A stretch of 64,000 nucleotides of DNA from Agapanthus africanus. Taxonomy: Eukaryota > Streptophyta > Magnoliopsida > Asparagales > Amaryllidaceae. Location of the stretch: assembly GCA_030015575.1 (NCBI GenBank), contig JASDDO010000016.1, forward strand, positions 104,241,241 through 104,305,240, given 5' to 3'. A model generated the notes under the pieces. It ran no database searches and was not told the DNA's origin. It worked only from the letters and a program-made list of their open reading frames with translations. The position numbers were made by a program, and so were the translations under genes. This document shows, one piece after another, positions 48,939 to 59,594 of this stretch; positions within the stretch are counted from its first letter, which is position 1; each line of letters opens with the position of its first letter.

Positions 48939-50699
48939 AATACTAAATATTACTTATCAGAAATGACGGAGGGCTACACAGGTTTTTCAGAAAAACCCTG
49001 AGCGTAATGAACTTGATATCGTCGTAGAATCTAGTAGTTTTTGAAAAGGAGTGTTTTAAGGCTTTTCTTAGTTTCGCTAAAGGGGTCACTCCCGGTGAAG
49101 GGATCGTCGGCCCTTTCCTCATCGAATAAGGTGCAGGATATATCATATATACCGCTGTGCAAAGCAAAACACTAAAAGCAATCAAAAGACAAACCGTGTT
49201 TTGTAGCATCTGCCAGTTTTGCTAAAGGAGTCACTCCCGGTGAAGGGATCTCGGTCCTTTCCCCATCGAATAAGGTGCAGGATATATCGTATATATCACT
49301 GTGCAAAGCAAAACTGTAGCTACCCTTTTTATTAAGTTTTGATTCTACAACATCTTTAGGTTTCTTTTCTTTTATTAATCTCATTAATAAAAATCCCATC
49401 AGCTTATGCTTCCTAAGCATCACAGAAGAAACGAAAGCAGTAATATTTATATATCAACATATATATATAGTATAAGCATTCGTCTCAGGCAGTAATATGA
49501 TCTCATCACAGAACATTGCAGCAGAAGAACATATATGAAATATTGGATATACTAGGACGTCCGTGTTTTCAATACGAGCCTTTATAAAACACGGATTCCA
49601 TGGTCGCGATGAATAGCCAAACCCACATCCCAAGACCCCTACGAGAGCGGCAAGTAACACTGCCAATTCTAGGGTTAGGAGACCCGGTCTCGACTCCTCG
49701 AGATGGCCTCCCACTGGACCCTAGAACCCGGTTACTTGTGCTCCCCTCCTTGGGTCTACCTAATGCGGAAAAGTAAATAATATACACTGGTGACAGCAAC
49801 CGCATCCTGGAAGTGCCCCAAATAAAAGAATATTACATTACAAATGAATTTTACATGAATGAAAATAAAAACCCTCATCTCACATAAAACCCTCGGCTAT
49901 TCTGAACGCGACGATCCAATATAACATATCACAGCAACACATAATATCTCATATCATCAACGTAAGTAAATATGCGCATCCCAATTGTCGTTGACATATA
50001 GCAACGAAACCGGCGATATCACATATTACACTTACGGTCACAGAAAAGAAAGTGTAAAACTACAATATTTGGAATCCACAATCACTTTAGACATCGTAAA
50101 TCCGAAATATTACATATTCCGCATTTCATGCCTAACTCTATGAATTCCACATATTGTATCACATTCCAGATAAATAGACAGAATTAAACTTTCCGAACAG
50201 ATAATCAAATACCCAAAATTTCCCAAAGTGCTCAACTCTTGAGCGGAGTTCAAATAATCCCAGAATATGTCACAGTACCAGTGATCCAGCCGTAGAAGGG
50301 TCAAGCCAACGCCTCACATGTGGCACGCCGTACTGCCCCAAACCCGAAGGTTCAAAAGGCAGTTCAAGATGGTCACATAATCGAGTTAAGGTTTGTTGTC
50401 TTCTAGAGGGTCCACCAGTTAACTTGTACAATTTTCCGAAAGATTTAAACCCGAATAAATTTCAACACTTGAAAGTTTGCCGTACCGGGAAACAGTAAGT
50501 TAATGATATCCGTTCAACTAGTTTAACAATTTCTAAATATCCGGAAAGAAATACGAACTTAAATATTCCGATCGAGTCTACTATTACAAAACAAACCCCA
50601 GAATTTTAAACACCTGGAACAGAATAAAAATATCCAGAATGGTCAGCAAGTACCTACGGGAATTACCATCAAAGCCACGTGTCAATATCTCATCAACCT

Positions 50700-50748
50700 G
50701 CCGCGGAACCGCCGCGCAAGCCATGCTTGCGCCGCGGTTCCGCCGCCG
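50700..50748. repeat. GC-rich inverted repeat in small Copia leader
   Basis: GCCGCGGAACCGCCGCGCAA and TTGCGCCGCGGTTCCGCCGC around a short loop, about 190 bases from the PBS. The arms carry two or three mismatches. Confidence 0.78.
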
Positions 50749-50931
50749 TTTGATCAATTCAGAGGATCGTATTTTAGGGTAATTCTTATAATTGCCTGCT
50801 GATTTTTTTACATATTTTTAATTCTGAAAAATCCCAAAATTTAAAAAATTTCCAGAGAGGGGTCCATTTTGTTCGTTTCGGGTTCGATCGGAGTTTTAAC
50901 TTCGTAAACACATCGCCTAATGCTCTAGCTA

Positions 50932-50944
50932 GGCTCTGATACCA
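50932..50944 (-). other. Small Copia primer-binding site
   Basis: TGGTATCAGAGCC on the minus strand, one base from the 5' LTR end. Confidence 0.92.
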
Positions 50945-50945
50945 C

Positions 50946-53136
50946 TGTAGGGTTCCTAGGCACTCTTGTGAAGGTTCTTAAGGCATCAAACATGCCCGGA
51001 TTAAATTTTAGACGTGCCGAACAACCCAAAGCCGGGATCTTTGCTAGATTATTAGGGTTTAACATGCAAGAAGATAACTTTTATCTAAGTGTGAGGGATT
51101 ACAACCTTTGTAGTCCGCTCCTTCACTTCACAAGCTCCGAGTAGAAGTCCCTTTGCCGCGATCCACGATCTCCCGGACTCATGAGAGGCTCCACGACTCG
51201 AACGATCCATTCTAGCTTGTCGTATTCCAAATCTTCGATGATCTACGTCGAGGTTTCAAAGAACTCAAGCTATCTCACTCTTAAAGAAGTGAACACACTA
51301 ATCCCATGGGCTAGATGAGATGAGGATGAGAGAGTAGTAATTTTTCTTTCTTTTAATATCATTTTCTCATTTTATTTCATCACTTAAGGATTTTCAAGAG
51401 AGCTTCTTCAAGAAGAAGAAGAAGAAGATAATGGAAATGATAATATGAATTATCCTTTTGTGATGAATAGAATATAATCTATATGATTGAATTGTGAACC
51501 ATGGTCAAGGATGAATGGATGAGAATGTGTAGAGAAATAACTAGAGTTAGGGTTTGGTTAGGTTTAGAATGTGTCATCACAAAAGATCTTTGTAATGACA
51601 AAAGAAAGAAAGCTTCTAGAAGGAACTTGAAGCATCCAACCCTAATCAAACCTTAACCTCAATTAATCATCCTTAAATATGTTTAACAATTAATCATATC
51701 ATGTCATAATAATATATATCACATATATATTATATATTTGCAACAAAAGAAAATAATACAATTAACATATATCGCATATATATCAATGTATCATCCACTG
51801 AGAAAATGAAATAATAAAGCAAGCCAATATTAGTTAATATAATAATATATCATATATATTATTATATATTAAATCATCGAATCAACACTTGATCCGACGA
51901 TCCGGCTATATCGAATATCACCGACTAATATATCATGTACCGATTTATCGAATCAACACTTGATCCGATGTCCCGGTTCATATCTAAATATCGCGAGAAT
52001 ATAATACGGTATCCCATATCGCATTATTCTCGGTCCTGCACATATCACATATGTGCCTCTACTCCGTTTCGCCTGAGCCAAGAAACCTCTGTGTAGGACT
52101 CTAAAGAATCGTCAATACGCCGGTAGCAGGTGATGATCATATCAAACACCCACAAGCTGCAAGCGGTCAGCTAAACGTAACAGCCACCCAGGTATTGAGC
52201 GATCAGAAGATCAACAAGCTAGCCTGTCCGTTCTCCTGTGAATCCGATCAGTAACACTCCCGTACAGTCCGGTCTGTTCGTCTGATATGTCGCATATCAA
52301 GTCTAGGGGTGGTATACGTCAGACCCCAGTAACCGATAAGTCGTGTCGATGTGTGGCTCATAACGGGTCGAGAAACTACTGGTAACACTTACCAGTATAT
52401 CTCTATATCAGCCCTGGCCAGGGACTTCCAGTTATAGCCAATCGAACACAGCACAACATCAACTCCCTATACCGGGAGAGACGAATCCCCTCCTATCGCT
52501 CATTGCCTCCATGTGATTCGGGACTGTACCCAAAAGCCACCGTTTTGCACGCCCTCTTAGACGTGGTAAGGTGGAAATCAAAGCACAGTGGGAATCACAC
52601 AAGACTCTATGACGATCTCGGGTCTTCAGACTACCCTGTACCTGTGTCACCGGAGAACTGCCATCTGACGTGTGGTATATCACCATCTGGGAGTTCTCGG
52701 CGAGTCCGTCCAGTGTACCCAGTCTCCACTGAGCACCCGTACACCATCTCTGATGTCAAACACCGATGGATATGGGATCATCCATCACCCATCATATGGG
52801 TCAAGATGCGTATACGCTAGTCTACTCTGGTGTATCGATGCCCTGTCTCGATATACCCTCGACTAGGAACAGTTATAGGATGTACTCATCGACTACCGCG
52901 GCCCCACTAGTATGATCTCATCATAGTCCCAGTAGTCGAGTACAGATCCTAATGGCTTTATCAACATGTGAGAGTAAAACAGTAAACCAATACAAGTCAA
53001 CATGTTAAGATAAAGTGAAACCAAATAGCATACTATCATGACGAGCAAGAAAGTCTTCTCTATATATAACCAAGCATCCATTATAATATACATCAAATGT
53101 ACAACAATGGCCTCTAGGGCATATACATAACTAACA
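50946..53136 (-). repeat. 5' LTR of the small Copia
   Basis: In its own sense it starts TGTTAGTTATGTATATGCCC and ends GGAACCCTACA. It is the 5' LTR because the PBS adjoins its left edge. Confidence 0.95.
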
Positions 53137-53141
53137 GTAAA

Positions 53142-53841
53142 CGACGACTATCAAATGTGCAAACCAGAGTTGGTAATGTACGGCGAGAGAGTGCAATAAT
53201 TGCCGACTTAAATCCCTTCCTACGCCCTAGAAAGCATACCGCGTGCGGAAAATAGCAAGGCGGATGCGTTAGCCAAGCTCGCTAAATAACTGGCTGATGA
53301 AAACCTTGACGACGTAAGGATCGTTGTGAAAAGCCGTCGGGTTCTTGCACCCACAGAAATATCTCCGGAGTCGTCTTAAGAAAAGGAAGCGACCAAGCAA
53401 ACGGCCCTGCAAATAGAGGACCAAGGAAGGGTTAAGGATTGGAGAGAAGTCTTAATAGATTACTTCAAATCTCATCGAACACCTGAAGATGCATCCTCAA
53501 GGCACCAGCTCATGAAACGAGCTCTGTCTTTTGCCTTCGTCAATGATACTCTGTATAAGAGATCGTTCGACTCTCTGTGGCTAAGATACCTGCGACTGGA
53601 AGAAGCAAGGAGAGTCGTCCAAGAAACTCACGACGGACTCTGCGGTTCTCATCAAGCCGGGCCAAAGATGAAGTTGAAGATCAAAAGGATGGGTTACTAT
53701 TGGCCCACGATGATTTAGGACTACCTCGAATACACGAAGCAGTGCCACTCGTGCCAAATTCATGGAGACTTCATCCACAAGCATCCAAACCCGCTACACC
53801 CAACAGTTGCTAGCCGGCCGTTCAAAATGTGGGGAACCGAC
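53142..53841 (+). pseudogene. Tat A second RNase H end and integrase start
   Basis: The domain split at 45950 resumes here and ends with residues like SKADALAKLAK in the local frame (53260-53290). The integrase N-terminus follows: ETHDGLCGSHQAGPKMKLKI, MGYYWPTM, and QCHSCQIHGDFIHKHPNPLH, the His/His/Cys/Cys zinc-binding region. The core begins with FKMWGTD, where Tat B is inserted; ccgac at 53837-53841 is that insertion's left flank. Broken. Confidence 0.8.
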
Positions 53842-54645
53842 TGTTCCCCTCCGAACGGCGGCGACGACGTGAGGACGTCTAGCCTGAGATTCGGGGCAGA
53901 TGCTATATGGTTTGATCCGTCTACCTCTTCGAAGATGCCAAGTTGATTTATGGCACCGTGTATCGGAGGTTTAGACGGATGCGGCCGATGTAGCAGACTT
54001 CGTCAGATTCCCCCTCGCTTGAGGGGTTTTTGATTATGGGGACGCTCTTCCCTACAGGCGCAAGCCCCTTCAGTTAATTACGCTACCGCATTGCGGTAAC
54101 AACTTTCTCCTTCTCCAGAATTTCACTTCGTGTCGTGGGTGTTTGTTTTGTTTGTGATTGCCCGTGGATTGTATACGGAGACTGAGTAATGCCGTCGCCC
54201 GTAGGACGTGCATTAGTCCAAATCCGTATTTACTTAGATTTGGGTTTGGTGTTTTTAGTTTAAAGATACGTTAGCCGTATTTGAGACTAAGATCAACTTA
54301 AACGTTCGTTAAGGATACGTTGGTCTGATTTGAGATTAAGATCAACTTAACGGGATCGTCTAGATCCATTTCCAGTTTAAGGACGTAGTGGTCCATTTAA
54401 TATATGGCCGTCGAGACCCGTCACCTCTCTGACGACGTTGAAGGATTACAACGACATGTGTCAGAGGAGTTCGGAGATGTACCCTTGAACCAAAGTTGAT
54501 TGGGGGTCTTATAGTCCAATTTGGGACTAAAGTCTGTTTGAATGTTTAAGGATACGTTAGCCATATTTGAGGCTAAGATCAACTTAAACGGGGTCGTTTA
54601 GATCCGACAAAAGAGCATTTGGGAGCTCTATTGTTCCAGTTTAGG

Positions 54646-54980
54646 GACGTAGTGGTCCATAGGTAGTTTAGGGACATTGTGGTCCATTGGTAGTTTAAGG
54701 ACATTGCGGTCCATATTCCAGTTTAGGGACATGGTGGTCCATATTCCAGTTTAGGGACATGGTGGTCCATAGGTAGTTTAAGGACATTGCGGTCCATATT
54801 CCAGTTTAGGGACATGGTGGTCCATAGGTAGTTTAAGGACGTTGCGGTCCATTGGTTTAAGGACCCCACAGTCCATGTTTTAGTTTAAGGACGCATAAGT
54901 CCGTGGGTTTAAGGACCCCACAATCCGTGTTTTAGTTTAAGGACGCATGAGTCCATGAGTTTAAGGACCCCACAGTCCAT
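54646..54980. repeat. GGAC-N6-GTCC tandem hairpin array in the LTR
   Basis: About 12 units of 25-31 bp with agtttaaGGAC, six variable bases, then GTCCat. Examples: GGACATTGCGGTCC, GGACATGGTGGTCC, GGACGCATGAGTCC, GGACCCCACAGTCC. The loop varies and the stem is constant, the reverse of the other arrays. Related words lie in the Tat A LTR at 15350-15450. Confidence 0.88.
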
Positions 54981-55463
54981 GTTGATGTATGGTTGTCGGG
55001 ACCCGTCGCCTCTCTGACGTCGTTGAAGGATTACAACGATAGGTGTCAGAGGAGTTCAGAGATGTACCCTTGAACCGGATGTAAATTGATTTAGGAGAGC
55101 AGTCTTGCTCAGTCAATTTAATTTGAGGACTTACGGCCGTGATTGGGCTAAGTCCAGTTGAAGAAAGTTCAACACCTTTATTTGTTTTTATTTGGGCTCT
55201 GCCCATAAAGGATGCAGAGCATCAATTTGTTTTGGGCTCTGCTCATTTTATAAATGATGCAGAGCACCAATTTTACTTGGGCTCTGCCCTTTATAAATGA
55301 TGCAGAGCATCAATTTTATTTGGGCTCTGCCCCTTTTATTGCTTTGCAATTTATTTTGGCCTGTTAGGTCTTTTTGACTTGGGCCTGGCCCTTTAGAATA
55401 AGAAATGCATTGCATTTTTTAGGCGCTTTGCGCCAATCAAAGAGCGCAATCGCTTGTGGTGAT

Positions 55464-56433
55464 GACACGTGTCATGCAAGCGCAGTGCGCTGCGCTAGTG
55501 CGCTACGCTTGCGCTGTTGACACGTGGCGCGCTCTGGTGAGTTGCGCCAATCTTAGAGAGCAAAGCTCTATCTTAAAGCGCATAGCGCAAGTGGTTCAGA
55601 TGCTGACACGTGGCGCTCTCTGGTGGCTTGCGCCAACCCAAGAGCGCAACAGTGCAGATTTTCAAGTGCAAGGCACTATTAACTTGAGAATCTTTTAGAT
55701 TCTAGAACCAAAGGTTCATAAAAGAAGTGCAAAGCACTGTTTGTTTTCTTGATCTAATTTAGATCAAAGAAAACAAGCTTCTCTTGTTTTTTCTTGATCC
55801 CAAAGAACCAATGGTTCATAAGTGCAAAGCACTATTTTTATTTTGTTTTTTATTAAAGATCATTGATCTATTAGAAGAAATTCTTCTATCTAAAAGGTCT
55901 TTTACCTTTTTCTTCTTCTTGAAATTTCTTCAGAGTTCTCTCTGTTTGAAATTTTTGATTTCTCACAAAATGCTGATGATCTTGAATTGAGGTCTAGGGT
56001 CCTTTTTATAGTGCCCATAAATTAGTTAAAGTGATCTTTCTCTGAGTGATTTGTGGAATTTTCCCCACCGTTGGATCTTTGATCCAAGGGCCTCTGTTTT
56101 ACAGAAGAAAATCTTCTTGTTTTAACAAGAACAGTTTAAAATCTTAATTCTGTTTGGCGCAAACGCCCCAGCGCGTGACACGTGTCAAGCAGCGCACAGC
56201 ACAGCGCAACTGCGCTGACACGTGTCGCGCAGCGCAACTGCGCTGACACGTGTCGCGCAGCGCAACTGCGCTGACACGTGTCGCGCAGCGCAACTGCGCT
56301 GACACGTGTCGCGCAGCGCAGTGCTTGCGCAACTGAAGCATTGCTTCCTTTAATATTATTTTAGATAGAGCTTTGCTCTGATTGGGCGCACTGCCTTGGG
56401 CACTGTGCTGATGCATCAACACCTGACACGTGG
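55464..56433. promoter_or_regulatory. Cluster of nine G-box sites
   Basis: GACACGTGTC or GACACGTGGC at 55464, 55519, 55605, 56177, 56217, 56245, 56273, 56301 and 56424. The four from 56217 are spaced 28 bp in a tandem repeat. CACGTG is the core bound by plant bZIP and bHLH factors, and GACACGTGGC matches the abscisic-acid-response type. Six lie upstream of the LTR TATA. The role is inferred. Confidence 0.7.
56001..56010 (-). promoter_or_regulatory. TATA box of the Tat B LTR
   Basis: TATAAAAAGG on the minus strand, at the place that corresponds to the Tat A TATA. Confidence 0.6.
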
Positions 56434-56589
56434 CGCGTTGCGCGCAGCGCAGAGGATCTGAAGCGTTGCTTCATTTATTAAAGTTTAAATTTTCAAAGTA
56501 GAGCTTTGCTCTGATTGGGGGAAGATGAAGCATTGCTTAATCTTCCGCCTTGGAATTTGAACAGAGCTTTGCTCTGATTGGGGTAAACA

Positions 56590-56603
56590 AATGCCCCCCC
56601 ACC
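56590..56603 (-). other. Tat B polypurine tract
   Basis: On the minus strand GTGGGGGGGGCATT directly before the LTR start TGTTTACC. Confidence 0.75.
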
Positions 56604-56695
56604 GTTGCGCTTACGTGGCCCCAAACGCGAGCGCAACGGTGGTAGAATTCCAACCGTTGCGGCAACTTTTGGAAGTTGAAAGGTCATTTGATACC

Positions 56696-56703
56696 TATAA
56701 ATA
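56696..56703 (+). promoter_or_regulatory. TATA box for the antisense gene
   Basis: CCTATAAATAGGACC on the plus strand, outside the LTR and about 420 bases upstream of the preferred start codon of the antisense ORF. Positioned to drive that gene, not the retroelement. Confidence 0.55.
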
Positions 56704-57115
56704 GGACCTTTGGTCCTTAACAGATGATTATCATCTCCAAAATTTTACTTTCAGAACTCAGAGCCCTGTTCCTTATTTTCAAGAACTCCAAGAGTTAGAC
56801 TCTTAAAACTTTTCGGTGAAAATTTTAACTTGAATTAAATTAAATTAGATTAATTTTAATTGACAGAGCCTTGCTCTCAATAGATCCCTGATCTAAAGAA
56901 GACCCATTTAGGGTTTCATTTAGCAGAGCTTTGCTCTAAAGGGGTCTAGAGAGGATTAAGGAGAACCCTGTTAGGGTTCCATTAATAGAGCTTTGCTCTC
57001 TGAATGATTTTCATTTATAATTTCTTGATTCATTAATGAAGCTTTGCTCTTTTTAAATTATATAACAGAACTTTTAAGGGTTGCTGATTGCTGTCGATCT
57101 TCTTTTATAGGAGTG

Positions 57116-57622
57116 ATGGACGCCCATATGTACGACCTCGACGAGATTATTTCTTACGGGGAAATCCGCCGACTTGGCCGTTCCCAAAATCGGGAGTTCA
57201 CGAACGCGGAGTGTGCTGAAATCATGAGCCGCTTCGACGCATACAACGGAAAACTGCTTCCCCAACGTTCTTCTCTTCTGAAGCTTATCGTGGGAGCGAT
57301 TTGGGAAGCGCTTCCCCTATTTTTTACCGGCGTGCCGCTTAGGGCATTGGACGCTGCCGAGGACAAGGTGCATTCAGTGTACCTGATGAGCTTAATCTCG
57401 AAGAGACGGCGAGACAATCTTGTCGATCTCTTGCACGAGGTCTTTCAACAGTCCGCCATACTCGCTGCTTATCGGAGGGTGGAAGACATCAGGGAGGACC
57501 CTGACGCTTGTGCTCGCGAAAGAAAGCACACCAGGATGGTCCGCAAGGCTTGGAAAGTCATAGATAGGGTCACTTTCGAGTTCCTCAATCCATGCCCTGG
57601 GTTCGAGATTATACCTTTGTAA
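57116..57622 (+). CDS. Antisense ORF in the Tat B 3' UTR, function unknown
   Basis: An uninterrupted frame of 168 codons, opposite in direction to its host element. It can be extended to 57044, but I prefer the Met at 57116 (MDAHMYDLDEIISYG). The sequence just before it reads ttttatag|gag, like a splice acceptor, so an upstream exon is possible. The protein is charged and probably helical (KLIVGAIWEALPLFFTGVPL, SLISKRRRDNLVDLLHEVFQ), ends FEFLNPCPGFEIIPL, and has no signal peptide or domain that I recognise. A TATA box lies upstream and AATAAA 212 bases after the stop. Tat-clade elements such as Grande and Retand are known to carry antisense ORFs near the 3' LTR; whether this one is related cannot be told by eye. 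It is whole while surrounding pol is broken. Confidence 0.65.
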   Translation: MDAHMYDLDEIISYGEIRRLGRSQNREFTNAECAEIMSRFDAYNGKLLPQRSSLLKLIVGAIWEALPLFFTGVPLRALDAAEDKVHSVYLMSLISKRRRDNLVDLLHEVFQQSAILAAYRRVEDIREDPDACARERKHTRMVRKAWKVIDRVTFEFLNPCPGFEIIPL

Positions 57623-57833
57623 ACATTTTAATAATGTTATTATTTATTTCTCCGTGATTGTAAGAACCCCTTTTTATGATATGAATAGAAAATTTCCATT
57701 TCAGTTTGTCTTATTTCTTGTTCTGAATCTTTTGCACATGCATGAATGAGTGTGTCTCGAACGCTTGATCAAATGTAAATCGGATGTTCTTCCTGTCACT
57801 TCCTTCTTTCTTTTATTGTGCGTATGTTGTCTT

Positions 57834-57839
57834 AATAAA
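57834..57839 (+). terminator. Polyadenylation signal of the antisense gene
   Basis: AATAAA in gtcttAATAAAcagg, downstream of the stop and before the repeat arrays, after a T-rich region. Confidence 0.45.
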
Positions 57840-57935
57840 CAGGGTCGATAGATAATAGAGCAAGCATCTAGATTTTTCCGAGAGATAGCGATGGCTTAGG
57901 CCACAGGTTCGGATCTTCCGCCTAAGACTTTTCAA

Positions 57936-58150
57936 CTCTATGAGCCGTGAGGGTCTCATAGAGACTTTTGTCCCTACGGATCGAGAGGATCTCGTAGGTG
58001 GGTTTTTTCCTTAGGAATCGTGAGGATTCCTCACGATTCCTAAGTGTGTTTTCTCTTGTAAGTCGTAAGGATCCTATAAGAGAATTTTTCCCTCTTACGA
58101 GTCGAGAGGACCCGTAAGCGGTTGTTTCCCTCTTTGTCGAAACTCGACTT
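57936..58150. repeat. Hairpin array, left block (five units)
   Basis: Units of about 45 bp built as left arm, core of about 10 bases (consensus YCGWRAGGRT), right arm. The first has perfect 9-bp arms CTCTATGAG/CTCATAGAG (57936-57963). The third has become a perfect 17-bp palindrome with one spacer base (58010-58044). Runs of T lie between units. Confidence 0.88.
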
Positions 58151-58273
58151 TGGAGAGTGAGACCCGTGAATAGTATGCAAGAGACCGTTTTAGATCGACT
58201 TGCAGGGTCCCATTGTTCAGGAAGCAAGTTTTTTAGTCCCTGCTGCCTGAGGCTTCATCTTGCAAGTTGAGAC

Positions 58274-59594
58274 GAATTGGGAATTTTCCCGCGGAGACAC
58301 TGGTTTCTCTGTGAGCCGACGCGAATCAGGAGGCTTTCGTCAAGGATGTTTGTTTGCCTGAGTTGAGGTATTTGCCAAGGATTATTTGTTTCCCTGGTGT
58401 TGAAACGAATCGAGAATTTCCCACGGAGACACTGGTTTCTCTGCGAGTCGATGCGAATCAGGAGGCTCTCGTCAAGGATTGTTTGTTTCCCTGAGTTGAG
58501 GTATTTGCCAAGGATTATTTGTTTCCCTGGTGTTGAAACGGATCGAGAATTTCCCACATAGACACTGGTTTCTCTGCGAGTCGACGCGAATCAGGAGGCT
58601 CTCATCAAGGATGCTTGTTTCCCTGAATTGAGGTATTTGCCAAGGATTATTTGTTTCCCTGGTGTTGAAACGGATCGAGAATTTCCCACGGAGACACTGG
58701 TTTCTCTGCGAGTCGACGCGAATCAGGAGGCTCTCATCAAGAATGTTTGTTTCCCTGAATTGAGGTATTTGCCAAGGATTATTTGTTTCCCTGGTGTTGA
58801 AATGGATCGAGAATTTCCCACGGAGACACTGGTTTCTCTGCGAGTCGACGCGAATCAGGAGGCTCTCATCAAGGATGTTTGTTTCCTTGAATTGAGGTAT
58901 TTGCCAAGGATTATTTATTTCCCTGGTGTTGAAACGGATCGAGAATTTCCCACGGAGACACTGGTTTCTCTGCGAGTTGACGCGAATCAGGAGGCTCTCA
59001 TCAAGGATGTTTGTTTCCCTGAATTGAGGTATTTGCCGAGGATTATTTGTTTCCCTGGTGTTGAAACGGATCGAGAATTTCCCACGGAGACACTGGTTTC
59101 TCTACGAGTCGACGCGAATCAGGAGGCTCTCATCAAGGATGTTTGTTTCCCTGAATTGAGGTATTTGCCAAGGATTATTTGTTTCCCTGGTGTTGAAACA
59201 GATCGAGAATTTCCTACGGAGACACTGGTTTCTCTACGAGTCGACGCAAATCAGGAGGCTCTCATCAAGGATGTTTGTTTCCCTGAATTGAGGTATTTGC
59301 CAAGGATTATTTGTTTCCCTGGTGTTGAAACGGATCGAGAATTTCCCACGGAGACACTGGTTTCACTACGAGTCGACGCGAATCAGGAGGCTCTCATCAA
59401 GGATGTTTGTTTCCCTGAATTGAGGTATTTGCCAAGGATTATTTGTTTCCCTGGTGTTGAAACGGATCGAGAATTTCCCACGGAGACACTGGTTTCTCTG
59501 CGAGTCGACGCGAATCAGGAGGCTCTCATCAAGGATGTTTGTTTCCCTGAATTGAGGTATTTTCCAAGGATTATTTGTTTCCTTGGTGTTGGGA
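58274..59594. repeat. 132-bp minisatellite, ten units
   Basis: Ten head-to-tail units with the marker cggatcgagaatttcccacg at 58274 (variant), 58407, 58539, then every 132 bases to 59463. The later units are almost identical and the first two more diverged. Because 132 is a multiple of three, a 355-codon frame runs through on the plus strand (44-residue repeat), and the minus strand is open in places too. I read this as a by-product, not a gene. Tandem repeats in this position are known in Tat/Ogre 3' UTRs and can seed satellites. Confidence 0.93.

Larger units (their letters stand above)
48142..50931 (-). other. Interior of the small Copia: leader and 3' pol end only
   Basis: Read on the minus strand, the region runs from the GC-rich inverted repeat (50700-50748), through the duplicated segment (about 49070-49320) and three hairpins (48726-48938), to a pyrimidine tract plus cag|gt. 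A short stretch matching the end of Copia RNase H and the polypurine tract follows. No gene. Confidence 0.8.
45951..53136 (-). mobile_element. Non-autonomous Copia element, minus strand
   Basis: Two LTRs of 2191 bp each (45951-48141 and 50946-53136), TSD gtaaa at 45946-45950 and 53137-53141. The PBS is at 50932-50944 and the polypurine tract next to 48141. The 2.8-kb interior keeps the full family leader and the last bit of pol but no gag-pol, so it depends on a relative such as the 22-kb Copia. I count about 20 LTR differences, about 0.9 per cent, so it is probably well under a million years old and the youngest complete insertion here. Confidence 0.95.
13857..53841 (+). mobile_element. Tat/Ogre-like Ty3 element 'Tat A' (host of the nested insertions)
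   Basis: Plus-strand order: 5' LTR, primer-binding site, a gag-related ORF region, gag, protease, RT, RNase H, a second (archaeal-type) RNase H, integrase. The dual RNase H is the hallmark of the Tat clade. Three younger elements split it: a Copia in gag, a small Copia in the second RNase H, and Tat B in the integrase. It entered an intron or flank of the transposase-24-like gene. The rest of the integrase, the 3' UTR and the 3' LTR lie beyond the window. It is badly broken, with a dozen or more interruptions besides the insertions, and is the oldest Tat copy here. Confidence 0.85.
53842..56589 (-). repeat. 3' LTR of Tat B
   Basis: In its own sense it starts TGTTTACCCCAATCAGAGCA and ends GGAGGGGAACA. 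It carries G-box sites, a 28-bp tandem repeat (56203-56320), the TATA at 56001-56010 and, in the R/U5 part, the GGAC/GTCC array. It is about 590 bp longer than the Tat A LTR because of such repeats. Confidence 0.82.

Noticed and set aside
13857-56589. LTR-like blocks at 13857-16016 and 53842-56589 as the inverted ends of one giant element or an inverted duplication
   Set aside because: Each block adjoins its own element parts: a PBS and gag at the left one, a polypurine tract, 3' UTR and integrase at the right one. They belong to two Tat copies in opposite orientation.
57044-57115. Use of the first Met (57044) for the antisense ORF
   Set aside because: The extra 24 residues are low in similarity to the rest and end at a splice-acceptor-like site; the Met at 57116 is the more likely start.
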